64,000 nt of DNA from Mucidula mucida (lineage: Eukaryota > Basidiomycota > Agaricomycetes > Agaricales > Physalacriaceae), in the NCBI GenBank assembly GCA_015501055.1, contig JADNYV010000033.1, positions 230,495-294,494 on the forward strand, in the 5' to 3' direction. The notes beneath the pieces were generated by a model. That model made no database searches and was not told the DNA's origin. It saw only the letters and a program-made list of their open reading frames with translations. Positions 1 through 12,514 of the stretch are shown here, in pieces. Position 1 is the first letter of the stretch, and every line of letters begins with the position of its first letter. Position numbers and translations under genes: made by a program.

Positions 1-459
1 TCCACCAATGTCGGCGCCGCCGCATTTACAGACGTCGCGCCATGTCAGTCATCATGCGCCGCCTCATAGGGATACGATGGCGGAGCGTTACAGCAACGGC
101 CAGCATCATCAGTCGGCCAGCCATCCCATTCCTCCACCACGCCAGCCTCTGGTTCAGCCATCAGACTCGTATCTCGATTTGGACGCGCCGTCTGCGCGAC
201 TTACCATCTTGCACTCTCCATCTCTCATTTGTTGGTCACGACATTCCGCGCCGGCGTGCCCATCGCTGCGCTGGTAACATTCATGAATGCGAGCATGCCA
301 GAGGACAGATGGGAGGAGTACGATTTGCGAGAGGTTGCGAGAGGCGTCGGGATTATTGAGCGGGAAGGAGCACGGGGAGATGCACGCGACGAAGACGGCA
401 GGCGCGGTGAAGCGCCACTCAGAATCGAGTTGGAAGGTGATATGGTTAGACCGCGGTGA
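1..459 (+). CDS. 3' end of an unidentified membrane-type protein gene (partial at window edge)
   Basis: An open frame from about 113 to the stop at 457-459 encodes a hydrophobic stretch (ISHLLVTTFRAGVPIAALV) followed by a charged Glu/Arg/Asp-rich tail, as is common at the cytosolic C-terminus of fungal multi-pass membrane proteins. The same frame is also open from 1 to about 43, then meets a stop at 67-69. An intron at roughly 44-112 (GTCAGT donor, ATCAG acceptor, 69 nt, in phase) would join the two parts. The 5' portion lies outside the window, so the family cannot be named. The other overlapping frames look like shadows. The call rests on composition and frame only. Confidence 0.4.
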
Positions 460-1165
460 ACACAAAGCCTGGTGCTTGTTCGGACTATGGAGATGGAGGA
501 CTTTCTTGCGCGCATCGACTTTCGTAGCCTACATGTATTACTAGTTGATCATTTTCTTGACAATTGTACGAGTTACTCACTGATGCAATATACACCTATA
601 GGACATTTGAGGATGGTTTTGCGTCGTTGTAAACAAGAGTCACTTAACAGTGTAACTGTTTTTGTGAAGTTCATTGCGGCCGTTCGGTCCGATTGTCCGA
701 AGGGCAAACGATCGGGCTGCCTTGAGTTGTCCTTCACCTGCAGTGCCCTTCCGAGTATGCTTCACGTCCCACAATCACTCACGCTAAATTATAAGCACCG
801 TGCCAATGTCTCTTCCACAGAAACCGATGTTATAACCGACATCTCAGATGTGACGTCTACTCTCACGGCGACATTTTGTTGAATTTGTTCACCCAATGTT
901 GGGTATGTAATCCTACTTTCCACAGTGGCCCGTGTCTTCGCACAGTGATCTGGGTAAAAAGGTGTATGCTCTTGTTCGCCGAAGAGGGAGAGATCATTGT
1001 GTACAATGTTCCATATGTTCACTGGAAGTTTTGGGTGTGCACCGAGAGCTGTTTGTACTTGACGTCGGAGACGACGTCAAACCAAAAGATTTGAGTAGAA
1101 TTATATGATGTATGATACATAATTTGTTGTACAACGTCTGGAGCAAAAACAACTAGGTAGTAGAG
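460..1165. other. Intergenic stretch with no recognised gene
   Basis: The only open frames here are short and have no recognisable domain or splice logic. The stretch is AT-richer than its flanks and contains short palindromic GACGTC/GACGACGTC motifs near 1060-1080. It precedes the 3' end of the minus-strand oxidoreductase gene and probably holds its terminator region. Confidence 0.5.
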
Positions 1166-1169
1166 GGAT

Positions 1170-2396
1170 CTACCTTACAACGACCTTTCCTCTCGCCCTC
1201 GAAGTCATAATGCGCTCATACGCAGTATGAACATCTTTAAACTCGTATACCGAATCCACTATCGGCTTGAACTTGCCCTCTTTCACCAGAAGCTGTATTT
1301 GCTTGAGATCGGTGGGCTTGTGGTTAACGAAAACCATTCTAAACAACGTTGAGCAATTAGTTCCAGTGATAATGCAAGTTTACGCACTTGTAACCACGAG
1401 GAACACCACCCAGCCATGCCGGCCAAGTGATCGCAAAAAGTGTCTGTAAACCTTGAAAGAAGGGACGTATGCCATGTATCGAGCCGACAGAGACAAATGT
1501 GCCGCCCGGAGCTAGGTACGCGGGACTACGTTTGAATAGAGTCGGGTCTGTGAGCCCAACTACAACGAGGCGTTAGCACAAAGCAGGAAGGAAAGACATA
1601 ATGGCATACCGGCATCAAAGATAAGATGAAACTTGGGCGAGGGGGGATTCTCCAGAAAGTGCTCATGCAATGGTCGCTTCGTGTAGTCTACAAACTCGTC
1701 TGCTCCCAGACTGCGAACAAAATCCTCGTTCTTCCCCGAGGCCGACGCGACAACGCGCGCAGCTCCTTTGGCTTTGGCGATCTGAATCGCATACGCCCCC
1801 ACGGCACTACTGCCTCCGTTGATAAACACGGTTTGGCCTGCCTCGAATGTCCACAGTCGAAGATCGCCTGCCACGCTGTCTCGCCCGCAAGAGAGAACCC
1901 AGCCGCTTCGGTAAATTTGACAGAGCCCGGTTTGTAGACGAGGTTCGCTGCAGGCACACAGGCGTATTGTTGAAGAGCACCTTCCTTCGTGGCCAAACTG
2001 GTTTCTGGGAGGCGGAGTGAGATATCTTACCACCACACAGATGAGAGTGGATATACGTACGGACGGGTATGAAGCCAAAGACCTCGTCACCTTGTTTGAA
2101 ATCCGAGTCGTTCGAATCTTCAATGATTCCCCAAGATCATATTCTGCAACGAGCGGTCGCCTGGCGATGAAGTTGGGAAGCATGCCCATCAATTTATATC
2201 CACTGCACGCGATATAAGAAAACCGGTATCACGAAAAGCAGGACAACGCACACAGGATTCAACGCCGCTGCCTGTACCTTAACAATGACCTCTCCCTTGC
2301 CCGGCTTCTTGACTGGATGCTGCGTCTCGAAGACCACCGCGTCCTTCGGAACACCTTCTTCTTCACGATCCATGCTTGTTGGGTGGTGGGGGCCAT
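1170..2396 (-). pseudogene. Quinone oxidoreductase-like MDR protein, copy A, frame broken
   Basis: Conceptual exons read from the ATG at 2396 give an MDR-superfamily (zinc-independent, quinone-oxidoreductase-like) protein: an N-terminal GroES-like part, the Rossmann nucleotide-binding motif GGSSAVGAYAIQIAKAKGA near 1780-1840, then LGADEFVDYTKRPL, ending SRARGKVVV near 1170. Such proteins reduce quinones or enones with NAD(P)H in the cytosol or mitochondria. Against the second copy at 45.1-46.4 kb, this copy lacks single bases near 2355 (a T run), near 2130 (a G run) and near 1850 (CATTCGAGG instead of CATTTCGAGG). Each breaks frame although the protein sequence on both sides is conserved. Either the gene is decayed or the assembly has consensus deletions. 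Introns of about 50 nt separate the exons. Confidence 0.7.
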
Positions 2397-2928
2397 ATCG
2401 ATGTGGGAATTTCGTTTGAAAACATGCCTACCTTTCGGTTTTTATGTGTTTCCGGTAGGTGTCTGATGGGAATGAATATGATGACGCTGATGACAAGTCG
2501 CATGTACAATCATCGATCGCGGCTTAAATCGCGAATGGGCGAAGATAGGTCCAGCTTGTCAGACTGTTCTTGGTACCTAAAGATTGGTAGCTATCTGCTC
2601 GAGCCATAAGATGGGCGTTCCCTGACCTTCCATTGACCGCCCACCTTGTATTCGCTAGTAGGATATTCCGAAATAACGGGAATTAGATAGTAGGATAGAA
2701 AGGCGTCGCAACCTATATCCCGATTACCGAAGAGGCAGGCTGAGACGCTACGGCCCGACATGAAGATCTTGTCATCAATTTAACACGGCCGCCGATCACG
2801 AGCGCACCAGTGGCAAGTGGATCAATAGAAGACCTTATTCAAGCAAGCACAGCAGGAGAGGGAAAACATCATACATATCAGAACTTCCCAATAACTTAAT
2901 GAATTGCAAGATCCAGGCTCGTAGGGAC

Positions 2929-4488
2929 TCACCACAGCGTGGCGTTCACACCCTTTTCTCGTAGCTTCATCATACGATCTTCGGTCACCGGTCTGACATC
3001 TACACCTTCACGCCCTCCAATAACGACCTTACCCAGGTTACCGAACGTTACCAGGCTCTCCACCATGTCCATCATTTCAACCTCGTCTACGCCCAGTTCT
3101 CCAGACCAGACCAACTCCAACTCCTCCAAAAGCGGCAAAAGGATGCTCTCCTTTGCACTCTCCTTCAGCTCCCTGATGAGGAACGTCTTCAGCGTCGAAT
3201 GCCAAGGGAAGCATTTCTTCGGTTCGATAACCGACAACGATGTCAATCGTTTCATACCGTATAAGATATCCAAGAGGTCAGACGCAAAGATTCCGACATC
3301 GACCAACTTCACTCATGAGGACAGGGCACTGTTCAAGGCCGGCCCTCAGCACCTCGACAAAAGCTCCATTTCGTCCATATACTGACTGACATCATTCTCC
3401 GGTTCGGTTCCCGTCAGCTTGAGGTGGTGAGATGGGGGAATGTGAACGTTTCAAATATATGCTGGATCGTCTTTGCCCGTGTCCAGCAGGAGATGTGCAG
3501 TGAAGTCGCATTACAGACCTTTCTGTCATTGGGAGCACTTTGCCTTTGGGGAGGGACATGCATTTATGCAATGTCAACTGGAGGCGACCGGGGAACTTGG
3601 AGAGAATGACAGGAATTTCATGCATGGTGGCATAGCCCTCAAGCCACAGCGACTTGAGACGTCGCGTGCTGATAGTGACATGATGGAAATTGGCGACATT
3701 ATACAAGAAAAGGTGGCGCAGATTAGGCATATCGAACGAGAGAGGCATGGACAATCGGTAGCCAGCCGAAGCCGACAGTGCGAGCATCTGGACGGATGCA
3801 AAGACATCAGATTCGGGCTCCAGAATTGGTTTGTTGACACCTGACGGAGTGCCGCCTATCATATATATTGCCATTCGATAGCACGGCCGCGGACCATCGC
3901 TATGAATGGGGGCGAATTCGAGACATGGGAGTTCTTGTCGCATAACCACCCCCATTGTGCCGACCGTAGCACGCTCCCACTTTAATGAATACTTCGGCGT
4001 CGATCCTGCCTGAAACCGCACCCAAAGCCCTGACGACGAGTAGCAGAGTGTACGCCAGAATGAGCAGACACCAGCCAGATACAATGGAGCCTTGTACAGC
4101 TCAAGCTCAGCTTCCTTCTCAAATCTGTCGATAGGGAAGAGTACATCATCCGCTGCAGCGCAGACCAATTGGAATACCGTTAATAGAATCTCAACGGGGA
4201 GTCGCCGAATGGGCGAGGTGACGCTTTTGTAGGCGCAAATGCAGTAGCTGACGTCGTTGCGCGCTTGCAAGACCTTTTCCCAGATGCCGTCCAACCTTCG
4301 AGTTCGCACTCGTACTCTTCAAGCTGTTTCGTCATGTCAGCAATCTTGCTGTCGATACTAGCTCGAGGCGTGGAAACTAGGTGACCCGCGCGCAAGACAG
4401 GGAGAATAGTATCTTTGATGCTGGGGTCGGGGAGGGTGCAAGTTTTCTCGCAGTCATTGCAAAGAACAACGGCACTGGTTTCCAACAT
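2929..4488 (-). pseudogene. F-box/LRR-type protein, copy A, frame broken
   Basis: The protein starts MLETSAVVLCNDCEKTC, then has a coiled-coil segment (IADMTKQLEEYECELE), an F-box-like motif (SPIRRLPVEILLTVFQLVC, later LAGVCSFWRTL) and leucine-rich segments to the C-terminus near 2930 (REKGVNATLW). F-box proteins of this layout usually recruit substrates to SCF ubiquitin ligases. Against copy B at 46.8-48.3 kb the nucleotide match is very high in the middle, where an 88-residue antisense frame is identical in both. Copy A lacks single bases near 4300, 3310-3316 and 3365, which split it into three frames. Whether it is expressed is unclear. Confidence 0.7.
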
Positions 4489-5194
4489 ATCCGAGGATTG
4501 AAGTATCTAGAAGGAAAGCATTAGGCATGGATACACTTTAACCTTTTGAAAATCTGTGATATGCACAGGAAGAGGGAGCTCTTGCTTGTCTGTTCGTCAA
4601 TCAACGTGGACGTTTGAATTCAAGTTGGCAAAGGATGACTAAGCTATCCTCCTCTTGCTGCGTTTAAATTTCATCACTGTCAGGCCGTTGCACTACTTCT
4701 CAGCTCCCCATGTACGTCTGCATTTCTGAAAATAAGAGATTAGATATGACAATTGTACACATCATTATAAGCATTCGATGTCTATTTCGTCCAACTGTCA
4801 CTATGATATCTTTGGACCTATGTTTGTCTATATGTAATACAGTAACACTTGACCAGCGAACGTGCACTTGTGTACCCCTTTCCTTGACGCATGAGAGGTA
4901 CAATCGAGGTCGAGGAACACTGCCTCGATTGACAGATGCTATATCGCCAGCGTTCCCGCTAGCTTGCACATAACAATTCGGCCTCTGATCTCCCGAAAGA
5001 CAGGCAGCTTCAGTGTACGATTAACCCATAAAATACCATGATGATTTGGTTGCAAAGGAACGTTGATTAAACGCGTCCACGGCGCGAAAACATGCCGGAC
5101 TCGTCGCGTCGCACCCAATAAGGAAGGTGTCTTATTTTGACGTGGGTACCTTTTAAGCTTCAAGTTGTACCTCACGCCTTGATCCTCGACCATC

Positions 5195-7020
5195 ATGACC
5201 TCGCCACCAGAAACCCCAGGCAGCCCTATCAATCGTCTAATGCGTTCCTTGAGCGGGAAGCATTTACCTTCGCTCGCGAAACCCGCCTCCACGCCGGCGC
5301 AGGATCCACTCCCAGTCGCCGAAGAGATTCTCGAGACTCCTGAGGCAGTAGCGACTGAAACGGTGACAGAAGTGTCCACAGAAGTACCTGCTGAGGAACC
5401 CGCACCGGCGGCAGAAACCTCGCCAACGGCGGGTGCCGACAAATTCCATCCTTTCGACCGTCTCAAAGCCAAATTCAAGAAGGCCACCCTTCTCCTACCA
5501 GCTGAAGCTCTCGATACAGCAGCGCCCGTTCCGATCAACGATGGGGACGCCGACGATTATGACGATCCTCCGACATTGGCAGAGAGAATTCGCGCCCTCA
5601 TCGACTCATTGCCCTCCCCGACTCCTCGCTCGTCGCGTACCCTTCCAAAATTCCCGAAAGCTACTCCAATTCCCAGAGACAGCAACGGGCGACCCATACC
5701 GCCGCCAGGCGCGATTCCTATCAAGGACCAGAGACTCATCAAGAGACTTTTCAATCCGGTGATCATGAACGCGGAGAATAGAAGTGGTGACAGTATTTGG
5801 TCCATTCTGTCGAACTATAGACATGATGATACAGAGGCGGGACCTTCTGGCGATGGTGGACATGATACGGATAGTACGCATTCGGGAGGTTCGCGCGCTT
5901 TCTCCGACAATTCTAGCATCATGATGTATTCCCCGCTCATTCCCAAGAAGGACGACCTTGTTGAAATTGCGGATTCCGAAGTCGTTCCCGCACCTTCTAC
6001 GACTTCCCTCCAGCTTCCTATTGATCATGCTATCGAGCTTCCGCCTCAGGCGTTTAAATGGCCATGGTCGAAGAAGCGCGAGATTGCAGCTGCACCTGCC
6101 TGTGGTGGCGACAAAAAAGACGGAGACACTAAGCCCGATGAGACTCCTACGCCTACCCCGTCATTGCTCCAATTGAACATCGTGTTTGGATCCCTTCGAC
6201 GACAAAGCTGTCTTGCGAAATTACATGGTGGGGGTATCGTCTGTAAGTGGTCGCATATACGCGCCTTGTCAAGTGCTGACGCCCTTCCTCAGATATCTGC
6301 CTCCCCCCATTTTGGCCATCCTTAGTGACAAGCAGTTGGAGGCTACGAAACGCGCTGCAATGATCACCACTGCTCTGACTTGGCTCTTCAGCAATTTGCC
6401 CGTCTCGGCATTCCCTCTTCCCATGCAGCCTGCCCTCCTCTTGTTCCAGAAACTCGTTCCCTATGTTGGCTACATCGGTACTTTCATTTCTTGGAGCTGG
6501 AGTACTGTAAAAGGTTATGATGCCGGTGGGTACCTCGTCATTATATGACGAGGATATAGACTGATATGCAATGTAGGGTATGGCGTGATACTCAGCGCGA
6601 CTTGGCTTCTTCCCGTCGCCCTTCTTCCCGGAACGTGGCGCGAGGCCGACTGGCCTGGTGACAAGAAGACGCCTGCTTCGGGAACGGCTCCTTCAGCTCC
6701 TTCGTCACCCACGCCTGGCCGAGTGCTCCTGTTTCCACCGTACCAGTAGCAGTACCTGTTGTAACGCCTGGAACGGGCATCAGTATTTCTGATGACCAAG
6801 GGTCACCAAGTGGGACGCCGTCGAAGATTGACCAAGGGGCACCGAGCGCGGCACCTTCAAGAATTGACCGAGCGCCGCTAAGCACCACAGCGTCAAGATC
6901 GACAAAGCAGTCGAACCTGTACCGGATCCTGTAGTTGAGACACCGGCCACATCCCCTCCCGCTGCGCCTGGGACAGACAAGACGTCGGCTGGCGGCTGGT
7001 GGAAGTATGTTACGGGATAA
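5195..7020 (+). CDS. Unidentified Pro/Thr/Glu-rich protein with C-terminal membrane segments
   Basis: The start MTSPPETPGSPINRLMRSL opens a 300+ residue low-complexity region rich in Pro, Glu, Thr and Ser, with KFHPFDRLKAKFKKATLLL and later WPWSKK. A conserved-looking stretch follows (EHRVWIPSTTKLSCEITWW), then an intron at about 6242-6291 and a hydrophobic part with two or three membrane helices (ATKRAAMITTALTWLFSNL, LLFQKLVPYVGYIGTFISW). A further intron near 6525-6576 leads to GYGVILSATWLLPVALLPG. The end, GGWWKYVTG and stop at 7018-7020, lies in a different frame from the preceding Pro-rich part. The frame also slips near 6160. Both slips fit single-base losses. The family is not recognised; it looks like a fungal-specific membrane-associated protein. 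Confidence 0.6.
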
Positions 7021-7288
7021 GCCTCAAATAATACGACTTCTACGACTGGTTGGTTACACACGATATTATGAAAGCACGGCACACGCATCATATCTATTTT
7101 CTGGAATCACTTGTATTGTTTTGTTTGCAGCATAGAGTCCATCACGAGTACTAGTTTCAAGGATACGGCGCTATCTATGTACCTTTACAAAAATTTCATC
7201 TACGCATTGTCAGAGGCACTCGTTTTCAATATTATCATCTTCAGCAGTCGCCACAGAAAAGAGAACATTCGTATATCATGGATTGATT

Positions 7289-7785
7289 CTATGGGGCAGT
7301 CCCCAGACCACCATTCTTGCTTGCTACAACCTTGACTTTAGGACAGGTTACTTTCAGCTTGCTATCTCCCCTTGTCTCAGCTGTGAAATTGATATCGCGT
7401 ACATGAAACGTCCATACGTCTTTACAGAGATTGTACTGGTGTAACTTTCCCTAGATCGTGGCGTAAGAGAAGGTGTGAGTAGGATAACATACACACCTTG
7501 ATCGAAGTCTTATTGTGAACCTTTCTCTTGACAATCCCGGTATAGGATCGGTCAAACTAAGAAAGCAGGCCCCTTCGATTACAAGTACATTGATGATACC
7601 TGTTCAGCGATGCGATCGGCTAGTAGGCCAGGTATTCTGCCTTCCTTAACGAGCTCATCGAGAGAATCCATGAGTGAGCTGCCAAGACTGCCGCTAGATT
7701 AGTGGCAAATAGACGTGGAGGAGCAGAGAACACTCGCGCCAGCGCGGTAAATTATGGAGTAGGGCTGCGTTGAGTTTGTGGGCAT
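7289..7785 (-). CDS. TOA2: Transcription initiation factor IIA subunit gamma (TFIIA small subunit)
   Basis: TFIIA gamma pairs with the TFIIA alpha/beta subunit and stabilises TBP on the TATA box. The gene is split into small exons. Exon 2 (7600-7693) encodes GSLGSSLMDSLDELVKEG then RIPGLLADRIAEQ. Exon 3 (7497-7556, exactly 20 codons) encodes FDRSYTGIVKRKVHNKTSIK. Exon 4 (7289-7450) encodes GKLHQYNLCKDVWTFHVRD then KLKVTCPKVKVVAS and stops at 7289. These match the family's N-terminal helical region (LG..L..SLDEL) and C-terminal beta barrel (KL..Y..C..VWTF). Exon 1 probably starts at the ATG at 7785 (MPTNSTQPYSIIYR). Its junction to exon 2 is out of phase by one base, so either the donor is misread or a base is missing near 7735. 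The length, about 105 residues, is normal. It is transcribed divergently from the F-box gene at 7994. Confidence 0.85.
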
Positions 7786-7993
7786 TGTAAGAGTGGCGGA
7801 GTGGGTGGGGTGAGGTCAAGGTATAAATACCATTTCATTATTTCATTGCCTTCACTATATCCAAGGCAGACAACAAAGGGCTTTCGCGACTTGGTCCACA
7901 AAGGGGGTCACGATCACGTGAGGTGACTGTTGTCGCGTGCCGGCTGCTGTGTGCCGAAGTGACTCTTGCCAATAGCCATCACCATTAACTGCA

Positions 7994-10449
7994 ATGTCGT
8001 CCGTCAAGCGCAGAAAGGTCCAGAAACGCACAAGTCAGGTCTCGAAAAAGCGGAAAAGTCGTTGTCAAGACTGGCGAGCTCAAGACGCTCCTCGAAATGC
8101 CGCTGGATATCTTGTACGAGGTACGTGCTGTCTGTACGCCACGCTTTGACCCTCACCTCGCCCTAGGTCTGCTCTCACCTGACGATGACCTCTATTTTGA
8201 ACATGGCGCAAACGACTAAGGCGCTCCGCACACTTCTCATGAGCAAGGCTTGGAGCTCCGTCTGGCGCGCAGTGCTGGCTAACGATCCGGATGCATTTCC
8301 TCCAAAGCCGGACGACATGAATGAGCCACAATACGTCGCTTTGATATGCGGTCTTTATTGCTTCGTGCGTCTCTACAGAAGTACAACTGGGAAACAACTC
8401 CACGCTCGACACAGAAATGCGGTAAGGATGTTAGCAGTCCATTATGGTGCGCCCGGCAGAGACTTTGCGAGGTACGTGTCTGGTATAAGTCATCCATGCT
8501 CCTCTTATCCTGCCTCAGATCTGCCGGCGTGAAGCCAAGTACGTCTAATTGTTGTCACACTATCGCTCCATCTAATCGAATCCCCTCAGCTTCGTCAACG
8601 GGCCGCGCTATCTTGTAACGTTGTTCACCAGCAGACCAGCCGACGACGGGCCACCTCCGGTTGAGCTGTTTGTGTTTCAGACTCTGGTAGTCCAGGATGT
8701 TACTGGTGGGTCGGATCATACTTGTGTCAATAACCTCCATCGAGCACTTGACAGACTATGAAACAATTTGTCAAGTTGATGATATTCAGGATACATACAC
8801 GGTCCTCAAACAGTGCTCAGATGCTACAGAGACGGACAAATTTATCAAGCGGAGATTGAAGGTTGTTGAAAGCCATCACAAGGTATTAGAATTCTGTGAC
8901 ATTTACATTCAAGTTTAACGAGTATCTAAGTTTAGAGACGATTGTCGCGATGCCGTTATTAGGCGCAGGCTGAGGCTTCTGAACGAAATGGAAGAGGCTC
9001 GAACACGGCGGAGAGAAAAGTGCGTTATCAGATCACCATTTACTTCATTCTCCCCTGATAAACCCTGTAGTATCGTTCACCGTTTGCGTGCAGCAGGTTT
9101 TTCAGAAGAATTAAACCATCTGGAGACCACAGGATCCAACGTATTAAGTTCACATCCTGATGTGTATTTAACTCAGGCAATGACGGATGAGAGTAAGTCT
9201 TTCGAATTTTATTCAAATTGTTTGACTGATTTGGTCAGTCTTCAAGGATATTTTCCCTCGACTCTCGACTGTTCTGCGCGGGGTCCGAGAGGAATTACTG
9301 CGTGCAAAACGCAAAAAGTTGTTCAGTACTCGGCTTCAGATACTTTCAAGGATGCTCACCGAGCACACATCTGACAACCCCCGAGAAGTCTTTCCGAGTC
9401 TCAGTGATCTAGCTTTTATGCCTTCTGTGAAATCCATTCTGGACACAAAGGATGTAAACACGTACGCTACCGAGGACTCACTTGCGCATATCAAGGCAGA
9501 CCTTCCACATTTGTGTGAAAAATGGCGGCGTACTACGAATCGAGCTCTTGCGTCCGTGATGCCTCGTACTCTGAACACAGGGCATCTCTCTTTGGCAATT
9601 TCCATCTTCCAATGCCAGGAATGCCTTGAACCTATTCCTTACCCACAGATCCTAGCACACAGTTGTCTGCGAGAACTTCGAACTGGATACCGGAATCGCG
9701 AGGATAGTGTAGTGGCTTTACTGAAAGCTATCAACGAAGAGCCATGGAATTTCGAGCCCCGCGACGGTGTGCAATGGCACCAGTCCGCGTCTCCGTGTGC
9801 TGTCGATGTCGTGGTTGCGTGCGGTTTGCGTGTGGAAACCGCTACTCCGGAAGACATGGATCGTGCCGCCGTTCAATGGCTAGAATGCATGGACTGCAGG
9901 AATACGAAAAAGAAGCGCAGTCTCGTTTGTCATTGGCGTAATGCGGTAATGTCGTTCTTCGGAAATGCGTCTGTAGGTCCTCTGACCGTAGTATCAGGTC
10001 CTTCACGGCGTACAGCATCTCGCACAAGGACGCGCCGCCACATGGTCACCTGTTACCTGCAACGCTGATGTTAAGGGTGCTGAAGAAGAGGAAGAACGAC
10101 GTACCGTGAAACGTGCACCCAGTCATTATGTCTGTGTTCGATGTGAGGTCAAGGTTGAGCGCAGGATGCGAAGAGAACATCTCCGACTACTGTATGTGCA
10201 CCTGTTGATATCCGCCTGTATGTGGCTAACAACCTATGCAGCCACAATATCGAACATCTAAACCAACTCGCGGACGACTTCGTTCTCGCCTTTGATGCAC
10301 CGATGGCTCAACAACCTTACACCGTTCTTATTCCTCTGACGAAGCCTCCTTCAAAGTCTTTGGGCTGCATAGATCTAACCGATAACAATGATGCTCAATC
10401 TAGAACACAACAACTGGAGGACGGATCGATCCTAATTCTGGATGACTAG
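7994..10449 (+). CDS. F-box-like domain protein with Cys-rich segments
   Basis: The ATG at 7994 gives a very basic N-terminus (MSSVKRRKVQKRTSQVSKKR). This is followed, one frame off, by KTGELKTLLEMPLDILYE and, after an intron at about 8120-8166, by SHLTMTSILNMAQTTKALR. That is the F-box layout common in Agaricomycetes, with LMSKAWSSVWRAVLAND and PPKPDDMNEPQY next. A Cys-containing stretch around 8360-8470 and a later C-x2-C (CQECLEPIPYPQILAHSC) could bind metal. The C-terminal part runs to EDGSILILDD and the stop at 10447-10449. Several introns interrupt it (near 8470, 8690, 8930, 9190, 10190). Frame slips near 8060 and 8365 look like single missing bases. The probable role is an SCF adaptor; the substrate is unknown. 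Confidence 0.6.
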
Positions 10450-10487
10450 TGTACCTATTCTGCCTATCATGTACATTGCTATGTAAA

Positions 10488-12297
10488 TCAATATGGATAA
10501 TCTGTCTGGGGTTTCTCGTCGGCGCCTAGCAAACCATCTGCGATTTGCTTCTGGTGGTTTTCATCGAGGTAGGGCAGAATCTGCGCGGCGAATCGATCTC
10601 TGCTCTTATACCTACATAGCGAGAATGTCAGCAAAGGACGAGGATGTGGCGTAGAACCAAAAACGTACTCGGCGACATCCTCTGGCCAGCTTCGAATGGC
10701 GCTCGCCATTCTACCCGGCACGCCGATTTCTTTGACTAGTTCTGTCACCGGCTCGACGTATGTCCTCACAGTAAACACGATAGCGCCAGTCTTCGGCAAG
10801 CGGCGCAGTGTCTGCCTCTCCTGCCTGAGCGTAACATTCACCGGTTTGACGTCAAAGAGAGGCTCGTGGCCATGACCGCTAGCTTTCGGCGCGCTAGGAG
10901 AGTCATCCTGCGCTCCGAGGCCACTCCCAGGCTGAAATAGCTCCTCCTTGCCAACCATGGTCTCTGCCCAGCCTATCTCGGTGGGATCGAGAGGTTCGAA
11001 TGGTCCGCCCGCGCTCGCGGGGTCTTTTACGACGGCAAAGTGGTAGTTGTTGCGCTGGATGAGCTTTTCCGGCGTGAGGCGATGCATGAAACGATTCATA
11101 CTCGTTCGCAATTTCTGTTGGTCTTCGGATTGTGGGTAAGCGGGGAACTTTGGAGGAGGGAGGGACTGTGGCGTACATACATTGTGGGACATTGCCAGAG
11201 AAATGTATATCGTCGAGTGACATTCCTATTTTGTCCTCTAGGCGCCAGAATCCTGAGTAGAATAGAATGGGATGCGTCAACAGATGGATGCAGAGGGAAT
11301 GTACCAACCAGGTAGTATTATCGCACCAGCGCGAATGTAGTAGACACCATCATTTCCTGAATGCACAATGAGAAATGGGACATTCAGAGGGAAAAACACT
11401 TGAACCTTCGAGTAAGAGCGCGATGTCGTCTTGAATTCTAAGAGGACAGACATTCACCGGTTTATCCGTCACTGTTCCATTGAAACACTCACAACAGTCC
11501 GGCAACAGTCATAGGATCTTCTTCCTCGAGGTCGTACGTCGCATTGACAGGTATCATAGTAATTCTGCGAATACGGCCTAGTCGTCGTTCAACGCTGTAT
11601 ATCTTTGGATATCTCCTGGACAAGTATTCAGCAAGTTCTTCCACAAGTTCAGCCGCTATTATGGGGAGATTCAGTCATGGTCACATTAACCGTCGCTTGA
11701 GGGCGACAGACCTGCGGCGCGCCCGTCTACTTTGACAATATCACTGGGCGGTAAGGCCATGACGAGTTTTGAACCCCGGAGATTGACGCGATGCACGCGG
11801 ATACGATGGAAGTGGGGAAGCTGATCGTCCACCTATACGTGTACTGCTTCAATGCCATTGAAGCGAGCGGGCGGGCGGCATGGTTTCTTACCTCTATCCA
11901 CGACTCGAAGCCGATACTGCGAATGCCCATCGTCACGCTGGCGAGTCAGAGGATGTCACAAATTGGGAAATGCTAAGCCTGAGTACTAACTGATAGTCCC
12001 CCCATCTAAAAGGCCGATAGGGAACTGGTTTCATCTCCTCCACCTGCTTCAGGCAAGGGTCAATCCTAGGATAGATGTACGCTGTCGAGCCATCTTTATC
12101 TGTATTTAGATATTAGAGCTCGACGCAGCTGCCTGCTTGCGCCTACCTTTGTTTCCCTTCTCATCCACTGGACTGATAGCACGGCGCTTGGCTGGACGGA
12201 GCTTCGTATAAACCAGGAGCGCAATCGATATCGCGCACAGGCAGACGACGAGGTGGACTTGGTCAAAGAGCATTGTCTTGCGGTGGTGCTTGTCCAA
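10488..12297 (-). CDS. DUF3445 (heme-dependent oxidative N-demethylase-like) protein 1
   Basis: The N-terminus carries a membrane anchor (LVVCLCAISIALLVYTKL) and a basic linker. The family body follows: IRSIGFESWIEV, a DLPPSD-like segment (LVMALPPSDIVKVDGRAAG), LVEELAEYLSRRYPKIYSVE, IQDDIALLLEG, and, near 10800-11190, RNNYHFAVVKDP and the motif LRQERQTLRRLPKTGAIVFT. The C-terminus ends RFAAQILPYLDENHQKQIAD. DUF3445 members include the heme-dependent oxidative N-demethylases and dimethylamine monooxygenase subunits, which use O2 to remove methyl groups from secondary or tertiary amines. The coding region is split by at least six short introns. Fungal members are usually annotated as HRQ family proteins. 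The substrate is inferred, not shown. Confidence 0.75.
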
Positions 12298-12514
12298 CGT
12301 TCATACAGGTGTACTTATTACGACTGCAGGTCCCATGGCTCCGGCAGAAGCATGCAGCGGAGATAAGGTTTGGAGGTGCAGTGCGGCGGAATTCGTTGGA
12401 TTCCATCAGGGAGAGCCACACCCGAGATAAGCTCGAGCGTTATTTCGGAGGAGTTCGTCTGTTCATGGTAGATGCGATCGAAATAATGACTTACCGTAAC
12501 GGGACACTTCCGCT

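Larger units (their letters stand above)
1130..4860 (-). repeat. Segmental duplication, copy A (oxidoreductase + F-box block)
   Basis: This block matches about 45,120-48,690 in the same orientation and gene order. The match begins near the end of the oxidoreductase gene (shared CAACGACCTTTCCTCTCGCCCTCGA) and fades in the upstream flank of the F-box gene near 4860, where both carry related but diverged promoter sequence. Similarity is highest over the F-box gene and lower over the oxidoreductase. Boundaries are approximate. Confidence 0.8.

Noticed and set aside
3574..3840. 88-residue Ser/Cys-rich frame present identically in both duplicated blocks (also 47421-47687)
   Set aside because: It lies in another frame of the same strand as the F-box gene; its identity only reflects the high DNA identity of the duplication.
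10980..11005. GGTTCGAAT resembling a tRNA T-loop
   Set aside because: No acceptor or anticodon stem can be folded around it and it lies inside a DUF3445 exon.
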